23,559 nucleotides of DNA from SIG653 sp964509125 (GCA_964509125.1 CAZDVZ010000032.1:1-23559); one strand, 5' to 3'. Counted from the first letter of the stretch, positions 1 to 8,825 are shown. Program-made: numbers and translations. The notes: generated from the letters alone by a model not told the origin.

Positions 1-733
1 TGTTATTAACATCTGTAATATATTTGCCCGATGCAGTATGTCTGATGTATGCCACAAAGTTTTCACCCATATCTATGGGAGAGTAGCCATCAAGTTTGTT
101 GTTATGGCCGTTAACCTCTTTTCCAACCATGGAAAGAAGACCGTTTGCGATTCCAAGACAGAGATCTTCATAATATGTATCAAAAATACTATTATCATAG
201 CTGGAATCGATAAATCCAACTTCAACAAGTATCGCTGGCATCGATGTATTGGTAATAACAGTAAAAGTAGCTGTCTTAACGCCTCTATTTCTCCAAGCAT
301 AATTACCAACGGCAGCAATCCTATTGTTTACTTCTGTTGCCATTGTTCTTGAAGTGGAACTACCACCCGTCATATAATAAGTTTCAACACCGGTACCACC
401 ACCGGAATTTCTGTGAATACTGGCAAAATACTTGTTGCCATTATTATTTGCAATTTGACATCTTCCGCTAAGAGTTACAAATACATCGGTTGTTCTCGTA
501 TACGTCACGGATTCTACAGTGCTGATAAGTTCACCAACTCTCAGTGCCATACGAAGAACATCGTCCGCTTCTTCCCTTGACCCGTTCATTGCACCCGGAT
601 CGGTTCCGCCATGTCCGGCGTCAATAATAAATGTCTCTCCTGCAGCTTCAACCTCAACAGGATCGAAAGCAATTACAGACAAACACATAATTAAAACCAA
701 AAAAGCTGAAACAGCTGTTTTAAAAGTACTCAT
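1..733 (-). CDS. Secreted N-acetylmuramoyl-L-alanine amidase (Amidase_3), C-terminus cut by window edge
   Basis: The visible 244 residues are the N-terminal part of a zinc amidase that cleaves the bond between N-acetylmuramic acid and the peptide stem of peptidoglycan. A signal peptide comes first (residues 1 to about 31, hydrophobic core AFLVLIMCLSVIAF, possible cleavage after VEAA). The Amidase_3 core follows: IIDAGHGG with zinc ligand His41, an acidic ligand at Glu54/55, His107 in SIHRNS and catalytic Glu171 in ILVEVGF. From about residue 224 the sequence ENFVAYIRHTASGKYI resembles the start of a ricin-type or similar carbohydrate-binding module, which runs off the left edge. The start is set by the signal peptide and an AAAGGAT ribosome site. 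It has its own promoter and is separated from the upstream giant surface protein by a terminator. The amidase call is firm; the C-terminal module is a guess. Confidence 0.93.
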   Translation of the reverse strand, partial: MSTFKTAVSAFLVLIMCLSVIAFDPVEVEAAGETFIIDAGHGGTDPGAMNGSREEADDVLRMALRVGELISTVESVTYTRTTDVFVTLSGRCQIANNNGNKYFASIHRNSGGGTGVETYYMTGGSSTSRTMATEVNNRIAAVGNYAWRNRGVKTATFTVITNTSMPAILVEVGFIDSSYDNSIFDTYYEDLCLGIANGLLSMVGKEVNGHNNKLDGYSPIDMGENFVAYIRHTASGKYITDVNN

Positions 734-784
734 AAAGTATCCTTTCTGTGCTAAAAAATATATACAGTTTCTCTCTGTGAGCTT

Positions 785-813
785 ATTCTATTATATTTTA
801 GCTCAAAAATCAA
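785..813 (-). promoter_or_regulatory. Sigma-A-type promoter of the amidase gene
   Basis: Read on the minus strand, TTGATT (808-813), a 17-base spacer and TAGAAT (785-790) form a promoter. A second possible -10, TATAAT, overlaps it at 790-795, with TTCTGT as its -35. It lies about 50 bases upstream of the amidase start and downstream of the terminator of the preceding gene. Confidence 0.6.
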
Positions 814-853
814 CAGAAATATTAGTAGCTTATGTGAACATTTTTTTTATCGT

Positions 854-899
854 TACAAAAATGAGATGGTATTTTTGTACAAATTGCACAAAAAACCAT
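854..899. repeat. Two overlapping, mutually exclusive inverted repeats upstream of the amidase promoter
   Basis: A 9-base inverted repeat (TACAAAAAT 854-862 with ATTTTTGTA 871-879) shares its right arm with a second inverted repeat (866-878 with 888-899, one bulge). Both lie between the terminator of the giant gene and the amidase promoter, so they are outside the predicted amidase transcript. They could be an operator-like site or simply AT-rich low complexity. Confidence 0.35.
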
Positions 900-915
900 T
901 TTCATATTCTAAGAT

Positions 916-963
916 AATAAAAAAATAAAGCACTATGAAAGAAGTCACTTCCATAGTACTTTA
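916..963 (-). terminator. Rho-independent terminator of the giant dockerin protein gene
   Basis: On the minus strand a 12-base stem (952-963 pairing with 926-937, one G-U pair that is a wobble only in the minus-strand RNA) is followed at once by a run of T (925 down to 921, then further A/T). The stop codon of the upstream gene is less than 20 bases away. The wobble orientation supports minus-strand use. Confidence 0.88.
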
Positions 964-979
964 TCAATATTATGATGCT

Positions 980-1165
980 TTAAATCTGTTTTAAAAATAT
1001 GCTCTTGATTCTAAGATAGTCTGTTGCATCAATTACGCCATTTTTATCCATATCTGCAGCATTCCATTCTGCATCGCTAAGAGTATAAAGTGCCAAAAAT
1101 GCACTTTTTATTCTGAGATAATCTGTAGCATCAACAAGTAAATTACCATCTACATCGCCGGGCAA
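980..1165 (-). other. Type I dockerin domain at the C-terminus
   Basis: Residues 2518-2578 hold two calcium-binding F-hand loops, DVDGNLLVDATD and DMDKNGVIDATD, with acidic or Asn ligands at positions 1, 3, 5, 9 and 12. Both are followed by a near-identical helix (YLRIKSAFL and YLRIKSIFL). Dockerins bind cohesins on scaffoldins or on the cell surface; no cohesin is visible here. Confidence 0.93.
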
Positions 1166-4100
1166 ATAATCCAAAACAGTAACAAATGCTTCTATTGTTC
1201 CTTTATACTCACCGGTTCCGCTGACGACAAGTTTTAAAGTTTTTCCCATATCATTTTCTGTAACAGTATACGTGGTACCGGTTTTACCTTCTAACAGTAA
1301 ATCGTCAGAATACCACTGATATGAAATGCTGTCATAATTTCCTGAGAAATAAATAAAAGTTGCTGTAAGCTCTTGCCCTAAGTAAGCATTGCCATCAATT
1401 GAAATTCTACCGTGAATTGTATTATCAACAGTTAAATAAACAGCGCTGGCACTTGCGGGACTTGCATATGTTGTATCAGTTTCTTTATATCTTTTATAGA
1501 AGATGTATGATTTCCCCGGAGAGAGATTGTCAAAAACATTATTTTCTGTCCAAATTCCACCTTCGATCATAAATTCAGCTAATTCATCAGGACATAATGT
1601 TATCGAATAAAAATCTCTTTCTAAAAGTTGAGGAGCATCGGGAGCGGAAATTGTATATTTATTTGTTGTTATATACAACGGATCGCTTGCCTCACTTGCG
1701 TATGAAATATCTGTCTCTTTATATCGAATTTGACAAACATATTTTGTATTTGGAAGCAAATTATCAAAGACATTGCTATCACTCCACCCTTCGTTATCAG
1801 TTACCGGCTCTTCAGCACTTCCCCACATACCGACAATAGATTCACTTTCTGTGTGAATCCCTGTATAAACATAAATCTTATACTGATATTGAGAATCAAA
1901 AGAAAGAGTTATAGAGTCAGACGTAACAATATCTAATGAAGGCGTTGGAGGCGCCGAAACACTGGATTTCCATGTTTTAATAACAAGAGGATCGCTCGCT
2001 TCGCTCGCATAAGTCGTATCTGTTTCCGAAGTTCTGCAATAAAAAGAATATTCTGTCGCAGGCAAAAGATCTACAAATCGATTGTGACCGTACCACGATG
2101 CATTTGATTCGTTTTGCCAATTTATACCATCAAGACTATATTCATACCCTTCAACATATGTAAGTGTAACTGTTGTATCACTTCTCATTTCAACATTAGG
2201 AGCAGAAGGTTTTTCGACGGTATATTTCGGTGTTGTCAGTGAAGCTCCTATACTTGCTGCGCTTTCATATGTAGTATCCGTTTCAGCAATTTTTTGGTAG
2301 AAAACATATGTTGTATTAGGAGAAAGTCCAACAAAAACATTACTTTCCTGCCATTCAACACCATTTATACTATATAAATGTCCCTCCATTCCAACAAGTG
2401 TAACCGATGTTGGAGTTTTGGCTTCCACTATAGGGAAATCCGGTGCTTCTATGAAAAACTTCAATGTTACTACAACAGTCCCTTTGCTCGGCTCGCTTGC
2501 AAAAGTGGTATCTGTCGCTTTTCTACGCGCATAAACCGTGTATGTTGTGTTCGGAGCAAGATTTTCAAATACGCTGCTATCCTGCCAAGAAATCTTATCA
2601 AGACTGTATTCCACGCCGTTTGCGCTTACTACAGTGAAAGATGTGCTTTCAACCTTTGAGACAACGGGAGGAATAGTAGCTTGTTCAGTTCCCATACCTA
2701 TAACAGCTGTATCAGAAAATTCACCTTGAAAGTTTTCGATTCCATAAATTGTAAGTACAAGTTCTTTTCCAATATCTGCTGCAATAGGAGCGTAGTAATA
2801 TGTATCGCTTACGGTTATATCGTCAATCGTCCAATTGTATTTAATTTTCGAATCCTGAGGAAGAATTGAAGAAATATCTGCGTAAAGCGTATTTCCTACT
2901 GTAGCTTCTCCCGAAATATAAACGCCTCCGGATAAAACAATAGGCGAAGAGTCGTTTATATAAAGCGTTACGGTACGTTCAACAGTTGATCCATTTTCAA
3001 ATTCAAAAATGAATTTCAAAGAATGAGTTCCAAGGGATAAACTATTCAAATATGTACTACTCAATATAATAACATTATTTGAAAAAGAATAATTATCGTT
3101 TATTATCAGTCCGGAAATTTCTGTAAATGAAGACGACTCAGTTAAAATTTCGACATCAACATTCTCATTTGAATACTTGTCATATTTAACATAAGAAACG
3201 GATAATTCAGGGTTATACAAAATTAAATCCGGGTCAGATGTATATGAGCTATCATCTATGCAAAACAGAGAAACGACACTTGTATTATTAAGATCAAACG
3301 GTTCATAATTTAACGATTGTACAGCAAAACAAAGAATATTATCGTTTATACACGTAAGAGAACTAACATCAATAAAATATTGTTGAGAAATTCCCACGTC
3401 AATTTCTCCTGTTTCAATGGATGCAAGGATATTTGTTACATCATCTGGCGAATAAACAGAAACTATTGCTTGTGTAGATATATTCCCTACATTAGAAACC
3501 GTCAAGATAACATAATTTTGTTCGCCAACAATTTTTTGTTCTGCTACAACAAACAGGTCAGAGTATGCAAGTCTAACACCATACAGGTTATCACTCATTT
3601 TACTGTCATCGATTATCACAGAATCTTTCATTGGCAAAATAGAAATATTATATTCTCCCGATGAAAGAATTTTGGGGATTTTAATTTGAACATCAATTAT
3701 TGAAGTCATTCCGGATTTTAAATCAAGAGAATAAACTTGCGAAAATGAGATCAAATTGTCAGAATCATACAAATACAGCGTTATGCCATCTATATCACTA
3801 AAACCATTATTAGATATTGTCAAAGAAGCATTTATCGATTCCTCGGAAACAACATCAGTTATATCATAAACAACATCACTCAAAACAATATCTGCATTAA
3901 GATGAGTAATATAATTTCTCAAATGAGTTGTTGTTATGAGATTCTCTCCTGAAACATCAACAAATGTTTCTGTAAACACGACAATAAGTTCATCTCCACT
4001 AACAGATACAGAAAAATTATCAATATATCCTTCTGTTTCAGTAAGATAGAAACAAGAATTATTATGTCCTTCGGTATCAACATAAATACCAAAAATATCT

Positions 4101-7100
4101 GTTCCCGATTGCTCATAGGAACTTGATGTGAATACGAGTAATGTTTTTTCACCGGAAATATTTATTATTTGATAACCCGAAGAACAACAATAATCATCGG
4201 GAAGCAATGAAATTGGGGCAGAATCAACAGATGTCATCATATAAATCTTGCTATTGTTACACCATGTCAAAACTGAACTTCCCATTATATCTGCAAACGA
4301 AATATCAGTTATGATTCCGCTATCTAACTGACTAAAATTATAAAGTTCATCAACCAAGATTAAAGCTTTGTCATTTGTCGTTTGAGTATTGCCATCTGCA
4401 TCAACAACAAATACAGTGTAAGAAATACCGTCAATCATACCAAATGAAACATCTGAAATAAAATTTTGATCGCTTATAATGTTTTGTGGAACTTCCCAGG
4501 TTAAACCATTATAGAACGAAAAATATATTTCGCTATCTTGCTGCGTTGAATTCACTCCGGCGGAATTTGTTTGAGTCCATAAGGCAAGCAACAAACCATC
4601 TTTAACAGACAAATAAGGTAAAGTTTCACACGCATTATTTTCAGTAAGTCTAACAGGAGTGGTGAAAGCGCCATCTTTAAAAGCTGAAAAAGAAACTTCA
4701 ACATTGTTAATTATCATGGACACATCATCCATATTTGAAAAATCGAATGAAGAAATGTCGTCTATTACATTTTTGTGCTCTGTAAAGATGACATAAATAT
4801 CTTTTCCATCTGTATAAACATGAAATTCGCAATCAAATGTTCCGTTGTCATCTACGGGAATAGGAGAAGACCAAACTCCGTTTTGATAAACAGAGTAATA
4901 CAAAGTTTGGAAGTTAAAATCGTTTCTTTCGGCATTATCGTCAAGCCAAACCATAACGGTATTATCTCCCGCAGTTACAATCTCCGGTGAAACACCACCA
5001 TAAATGTTTTGTTGCAAATAAGGATATTTTAAATTATTTGCTTCGGACTCAGGCAACCAAGAACTTCTGTCTTCGAGATAATCTCGCGAATTTACAGTGT
5101 ATGTTCCATCATATAAACTATTAGCAACTTCATTTATGAAATATGCATCAGAATCAGTCCATGAATATATGTCTCCGCTTAAAATTTTGTGATCTCCTCT
5201 AAATAATCCCCATAAAACGGACCATTTAACACCTAATTCACCTGAAATGTAAACACTTTCAAATTCAAGATCCGGCACGATTCCAAGTAAAAATCCCATT
5301 TGCATCTTTCCATATATACTTGCAGATCCCGCTCCCCAAAGTAAATACGCTCCACCTTCAACCATTAGAGAGTTATCGATGGAAAGATTCATATCATCTA
5401 TTTTAAACCCTTCTTCGGCAACATAATGTGTTATATGCATATCCAAAGCTGTTTCGCCGGAAAGAGATGCACTGAAATATACACCAACTACTCCAAAAAA
5501 GCTTGCTTGGGCATTAAATGATAAATTTGATGAAACGGCTATTTTCACATAGCTGGTTTTAACATAATATTCGCCGTTCCCCAAATATTCGATCTCGACA
5601 TACCCACACACGTTAGCATCAAACCCCATATCGCCTTTTGCAAATGTCTTAAGCGATTTGTCGATCTTTTTTTGTAATTCTGTTTTGGAAGTTATTTCAC
5701 CTTTTTGGGAATCAAAAAACTCATTTATATCGATATTAACACCAACACAAATTGTTCTTCCATTTATAATGGTATAAATTTTTTCCGTTTCAGAAGTTCT
5801 AAAGCTCAGAGGCAATTTAAAATCGCCCATGTCACCCAAAGAAAAAGCAAGATCCAAACCGGAAAGTTCTTCTAAAAGCTGAGTTTCTGATATTTCAGCA
5901 ATCATGACAACATCAATATTCAAAGATGAGGCTACAACATTTCCATCCGAAGTGTACATTTTGACAAGGACTGTCTCCCCCTCTTCGAACGAATTTGCCT
6001 TAACCGAGAAAATACAGCTTAAACTATTCGTCTCAACCGAAGAAATAAGTCGACTGCCTTGATACAGCTCATATTTTAAAATGTTATATTTTGAATAACC
6101 TTTTACAACAATTTCAATGTTTTTGTCTGAATTGCAATTAAGGACAAAAGCAGATGTTGCAATAGATTTTTTTTCAACTCTTACACCTTGTACAGCAGAA
6201 GGCTTATCAGAAAGCTCAATAACATCCATTATATGAATGTTTGTCGAAGTAAAATCAGAATCCTCAAAAGTAATATGATTTGAACATGAAACAGATAACG
6301 CAACAGATCCTAAAGGTTTAACAAAGTAAGCCATACCGTCTTTGTTGGTTGATTGAACATATCCATCCAAAGTGACAACGGCATTTTCCAAAGGAGCGTT
6401 ATGCTTGTCAACAACTTTAATTATATAAACATTGGTGCCATCAAAATTTTCTTTTGAAATTGCATTATACGGCACAGCCGTATAGCCATTCCATACCCCG
6501 TCAGATATAACATCATTCCACGAAGAAACGGAGCTATAATAATAAACATATTTTCCACTTGCTAAGCCTAAAGCATTGTCTCCCAATGTTGCAGGAGCAC
6601 CTCTAAAATACACTTGCGTCATGGATGAACATTCTGAAAAAGCGTTTTCTCCTATAAAAGTTACTGATGAACCAATAGTGAGTTTTTCAATTTGAGAACA
6701 TCCAAAGAAAGCATTTTTTTCGATAGAGGTGATATTGTCAGAAATAATGACAGAACTAAGTCCAATACATCCATAGAACGCGCCCTCGGAAATAGAGTTA
6801 ACAGAATTTGGAAGTTTGATGGATTTAAGAGATGAACATCCTGAAAATGCATATCTTCCAATTGAATTTAAACTATAACCGAAATCGATATAAGAAAGAT
6901 TGATGCAATTTTCAAATGTATAGTCCCCTATTTTTGTAATGCGAGGATCGATATATACAGTTTTGATTTGTTCGCAGTTTGAGTTCCAAGGAGTGGTGCC
7001 GCTTTCATAGTCGGGCATATCCCCTGTTCCTTTAAAGATCATGATACCATCCTCGTAAAGAGTCCATTTTACAGTATCATTGCATTGACCGGAAGCAATT

Positions 7101-8716
7101 AATGTATTTTCAAAATATGTAACAGTTATTTCAATATCATCTGCAGGCATCGTTCCGGAAATTACAGCATCGTTTGTATAATATCCGGGAATTTCGGGAG
7201 ATTCTACTAAATATGTAGCGTCAGCGCTGTTTTTTGATAACACGCTTTCGTAGATAGTGTTTCCAAAACAATCTACATAATTTACGGTTAAAATAAATGA
7301 ATGCGCTGAAGGTGTATGAATAACTTCTGTTTGATCCTTGTTATATAAGATACCTCTGTAATCACTATAATACAAATTATCGGCGGAAACAGATATTCTC
7401 TCCAAAGCAGTTATATAACTAAAAGCATATTCTGAAATGATTTTTACGCTTGAAGGTATATATATCTGCTGTAACGTACGAGTATAAAAAGCAACACCGG
7501 CAATAGAAATGGTTCCATCCTTAACAGCATAACTTGTATCTGAACCCGTATATGCTAAGAAATAAGTACCTAAATAAAGCTCGTCTCCATCCCAATTTGA
7601 TGCGTCTTTATAAAATGCAGTTGTGTTGAAAACATATCTATCAATTAAACACTCATTTCCCGCAAAGGAAATATCGCTAAGACTTGTGCAATTTTGAAAA
7701 GCATATCTTTCAATGGTTTTTAAACTTTGAGGAAAAGAAATTTTTTGAAGTAATGTGCAATTTTGAAATGCATAATATACTATTTTGGTCAAATTTGAAG
7801 GAAGTACAATTTCTTCAATATATTTACAATTATAAAAAAATTCTGTTGGAATATATGTAGATGTTGTATCTGCCGGAGATATCAAAGTAACTTTTTTCAG
7901 TGTGCTTGGAACATTTGACGCATTATAATCGGATGACGATGCGCCAAAAATATAACCAAAGTAATTAGTATAATAAGTAAATCCACTTGAAGTAGGTTCC
8001 GAAACACTTGAAAATAATGGTAATGTAATGCTCGTTAATGATGTACAACCATCAAGTGCACCTTGCCTTATATATTTTACTGTAGAAGGAATTACAACAT
8101 TTGTTACGGAGCTACAATCAGTAAATCCCCATGATGCAAGCGAAACAGTGCCCGATTTTACATTAACCGTTCCCGATGTTGTAGATTTTACAGCAATTAA
8201 ATATTTACCAATATATAAAACACCGCTACTCCAGTTACTACTATTATTATAGTAAGAGGTATTATTAAACGCATTTGAACGTACTACAACATTATCTGAA
8301 GAAAAAGTAATACTGGAAAGTGATGTACAGTCGGCAAAAGCTTCAATTCCTATGTTACCTACATTAGAAGGAATGGTTATGCTTGAAAGTTTTGTGCATC
8401 CTTTAAATGAACGATTTCCAATAGTAGAAAGATATGTAGGCAATGTAATTCCGGTAATCTTGGTATTACCAGAAAAAGCATCATCTCGAATCACTTTAAC
8501 TTTATATCCGCTCGATGTATCGGGAATGGTGACATTTCCGGAAAGAGAGCTTTCAAAACCACCAATTTCCGCACTTCCATCGGAATATCCATAATACTTA
8601 ATTCCGCCGGTAGTCCACGACGATTGCAAAGTCGCCCCTTCTACTATAGAAGAAAAAGAGGTTAATGTGGAAAAAATCATTACAAACGCCAAAATAAATG
8701 ATATCGTTTTCTTCAT
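980..8716 (-). CDS. Giant secreted modular protein: BspA-type LRR, CARDB, X2, FN3-like repeats, type I dockerin (2578 aa)
   Basis: No enzymatic domain is recognised; the modules suggest a secreted adhesion or scaffold-attached binding protein. In order: signal peptide (1 to about 28, core FILAFVMIFSTLTS); BspA-like leucine-rich repeats (LRR_5 style, about 60-465); a MucBP/InlB-B-like strand region (475-537); a second LRR block (583-715); a carboxypeptidase-regulatory-like beta domain (760-835); an unrecognised beta-rich region (840-1235); a propeller-like repeat region (1240-1605) with strands such as VMVWLDD and IYVIFTE; two CARDB-like domains (1610-1825); an X2-like Ig module (1838-1921); an Ig-like domain (1930-2010); five FN3-like repeats (2016-2431); a second Ig-like domain (2435-2517); and a dockerin (2518-2578). 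The start has a GAGGT ribosome site 9 bases upstream. It is monocistronic, with its own promoter and terminator. The dockerin predicts docking to a cohesin encoded elsewhere. Domain edges are by eye; X2, CARDB and propeller calls are tentative. Confidence 0.93.
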   Translation of the reverse strand: MKKTISFILAFVMIFSTLTSFSSIVEGATLQSSWTTGGIKYYGYSDGSAEIGGFESSLSGNVTIPDTSSGYKVKVIRDDAFSGNTKITGITLPTYLSTIGNRSFKGCTKLSSITIPSNVGNIGIEAFADCTSLSSITFSSDNVVVRSNAFNNTSYYNNSSNWSSGVLYIGKYLIAVKSTTSGTVNVKSGTVSLASWGFTDCSSVTNVVIPSTVKYIRQGALDGCTSLTSITLPLFSSVSEPTSSGFTYYTNYFGYIFGASSSDYNASNVPSTLKKVTLISPADTTSTYIPTEFFYNCKYIEEIVLPSNLTKIVYYAFQNCTLLQKISFPQSLKTIERYAFQNCTSLSDISFAGNECLIDRYVFNTTAFYKDASNWDGDELYLGTYFLAYTGSDTSYAVKDGTISIAGVAFYTRTLQQIYIPSSVKIISEYAFSYITALERISVSADNLYYSDYRGILYNKDQTEVIHTPSAHSFILTVNYVDCFGNTIYESVLSKNSADATYLVESPEIPGYYTNDAVISGTMPADDIEITVTYFENTLIASGQCNDTVKWTLYEDGIMIFKGTGDMPDYESGTTPWNSNCEQIKTVYIDPRITKIGDYTFENCINLSYIDFGYSLNSIGRYAFSGCSSLKSIKLPNSVNSISEGAFYGCIGLSSVIISDNITSIEKNAFFGCSQIEKLTIGSSVTFIGENAFSECSSMTQVYFRGAPATLGDNALGLASGKYVYYYSSVSSWNDVISDGVWNGYTAVPYNAISKENFDGTNVYIIKVVDKHNAPLENAVVTLDGYVQSTNKDGMAYFVKPLGSVALSVSCSNHITFEDSDFTSTNIHIMDVIELSDKPSAVQGVRVEKKSIATSAFVLNCNSDKNIEIVVKGYSKYNILKYELYQGSRLISSVETNSLSCIFSVKANSFEEGETVLVKMYTSDGNVVASSLNIDVVMIAEISETQLLEELSGLDLAFSLGDMGDFKLPLSFRTSETEKIYTIINGRTICVGVNIDINEFFDSQKGEITSKTELQKKIDKSLKTFAKGDMGFDANVCGYVEIEYLGNGEYYVKTSYVKIAVSSNLSFNAQASFFGVVGVYFSASLSGETALDMHITHYVAEEGFKIDDMNLSIDNSLMVEGGAYLLWGAGSASIYGKMQMGFLLGIVPDLEFESVYISGELGVKWSVLWGLFRGDHKILSGDIYSWTDSDAYFINEVANSLYDGTYTVNSRDYLEDRSSWLPESEANNLKYPYLQQNIYGGVSPEIVTAGDNTVMVWLDDNAERNDFNFQTLYYSVYQNGVWSSPIPVDDNGTFDCEFHVYTDGKDIYVIFTEHKNVIDDISSFDFSNMDDVSMIINNVEVSFSAFKDGAFTTPVRLTENNACETLPYLSVKDGLLLALWTQTNSAGVNSTQQDSEIYFSFYNGLTWEVPQNIISDQNFISDVSFGMIDGISYTVFVVDADGNTQTTNDKALILVDELYNFSQLDSGIITDISFADIMGSSVLTWCNNSKIYMMTSVDSAPISLLPDDYCCSSGYQIINISGEKTLLVFTSSSYEQSGTDIFGIYVDTEGHNNSCFYLTETEGYIDNFSVSVSGDELIVVFTETFVDVSGENLITTTHLRNYITHLNADIVLSDVVYDITDVVSEESINASLTISNNGFSDIDGITLYLYDSDNLISFSQVYSLDLKSGMTSIIDVQIKIPKILSSGEYNISILPMKDSVIIDDSKMSDNLYGVRLAYSDLFVVAEQKIVGEQNYVILTVSNVGNISTQAIVSVYSPDDVTNILASIETGEIDVGISQQYFIDVSSLTCINDNILCFAVQSLNYEPFDLNNTSVVSLFCIDDSSYTSDPDLILYNPELSVSYVKYDKYSNENVDVEILTESSSFTEISGLIINDNYSFSNNVIILSSTYLNSLSLGTHSLKFIFEFENGSTVERTVTLYINDSSPIVLSGGVYISGEATVGNTLYADISSILPQDSKIKYNWTIDDITVSDTYYYAPIAADIGKELVLTIYGIENFQGEFSDTAVIGMGTEQATIPPVVSKVESTSFTVVSANGVEYSLDKISWQDSSVFENLAPNTTYTVYARRKATDTTFASEPSKGTVVVTLKFFIEAPDFPIVEAKTPTSVTLVGMEGHLYSINGVEWQESNVFVGLSPNTTYVFYQKIAETDTTYESAASIGASLTTPKYTVEKPSAPNVEMRSDTTVTLTYVEGYEYSLDGINWQNESNASWYGHNRFVDLLPATEYSFYCRTSETDTTYASEASDPLVIKTWKSSVSAPPTPSLDIVTSDSITLSFDSQYQYKIYVYTGIHTESESIVGMWGSAEEPVTDNEGWSDSNVFDNLLPNTKYVCQIRYKETDISYASEASDPLYITTNKYTISAPDAPQLLERDFYSITLCPDELAEFMIEGGIWTENNVFDNLSPGKSYIFYKRYKETDTTYASPASASAVYLTVDNTIHGRISIDGNAYLGQELTATFIYFSGNYDSISYQWYSDDLLLEGKTGTTYTVTENDMGKTLKLVVSGTGEYKGTIEAFVTVLDYLPGDVDGNLLVDATDYLRIKSAFLALYTLSDAEWNAADMDKNGVIDATDYLRIKSIFLKQI
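1424..2671 (-). repeat. Block of five FN3-like repeats in the giant protein
   Basis: Five diverged units of roughly 75-100 residues each follow the pattern YSLDG..W..S.VF..L.PNT.Y..Y.R..ETDTTYAS.AS. Starts are near residues 2016, 2091, 2168, 2254 and 2357. The fourth unit carries an insertion (about residues 2265-2295). The ETDTTYAS strand is the most conserved part, and its DNA also recurs. The units probably act as spacers, holding the N-terminal modules away from the dockerin (inference). Confidence 0.85.
2954..3205 (-). other. X2-like Ig module within the giant protein
   Basis: Residues 1838-1921 show the X2 module layout: an opening charged strand (KYSNENVDVEI), a central INDNYSFSNNVIILSSTYL, then LSLGTHSLKFIFEFENG, ending in a valine-rich strand. 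X2 modules are typical of cellulosomal scaffolds and enzymes, which fits the dockerin. The match is by pattern only. Confidence 0.6.
6572..6970 (-). repeat. Second BspA-type LRR block
   Basis: Residues 583-715 contain about five units of the 22-24 residue BspA/LRR_5 repeat (for example SIGRYAFSGCSSLKSIKLP and SISEGAFYGCIGLSSVIIS). The Cys in the xxGCxxL position is conserved between units. BspA-type repeats commonly bind host or matrix proteins. Confidence 0.88.
7322..8539 (-). repeat. N-terminal BspA-type LRR block
   Basis: Residues 60-465 hold many LRR_5-type units (TIGNRSFKGCTKLSSITIP, TIERYAFQNCTSLSDISF and others). They are interrupted twice by a short insertion of similar form (NWSSGVLYIGKYLIAV near 161 and NWDGDELYLGTYFLAY near 374), which is usual in this family. 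The block therefore looks like at least two super-repeats. Confidence 0.88.
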
Positions 8717-8768
8717 TTGAATTTACCTCAACTTTGGATTATAATTATCACTTCATAACTACTTTAAC

Positions 8769-8797
8769 ATATTATCATAAACATCTTTAAAAATCAA
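8769..8797 (-). promoter_or_regulatory. Extended -10 promoter of the giant dockerin protein gene
   Basis: On the minus strand TTGATT (8792-8797), a 17-base spacer and TAATAT (8769-8774) are preceded by TG at the extended -10 position (TGATAATAT). The predicted transcript starts near 8762, giving a leader of about 45 bases that contains the GAGGT ribosome site. Confidence 0.7.
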
Positions 8798-8807
8798 GTC
8801 ATTCACA

Positions 8808-8825
8808 TGAAATATCCATATTTCA
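8808..8825. promoter_or_regulatory. Perfect 18-base palindrome just upstream of the -35 box
   Basis: TGAAATAT-CC-ATATTTCA is a perfect inverted repeat ending 10 bases upstream of the -35 element of the giant gene and downstream of the sfsA stop. There is no T-tract on the minus strand, so it is not a good terminator for sfsA. An operator is possible but unproven. Confidence 0.35.

Noticed and set aside
519..917. A 132-residue plus-strand open frame
   Set aside because: It is antisense to the amidase N-terminus and its promoter region, with no ribosome site or domain.
1424..2671. A CRISPR or DNA-level tandem array
   Set aside because: The periodicity comes from diverged FN3-like protein repeats in a continuous reading frame; DNA identity between units is low except at the ETDTTYAS motif.
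8808..8825. A terminator for sfsA
   Set aside because: The palindrome has a very AT-rich stem and no T-tract following it on the minus strand.
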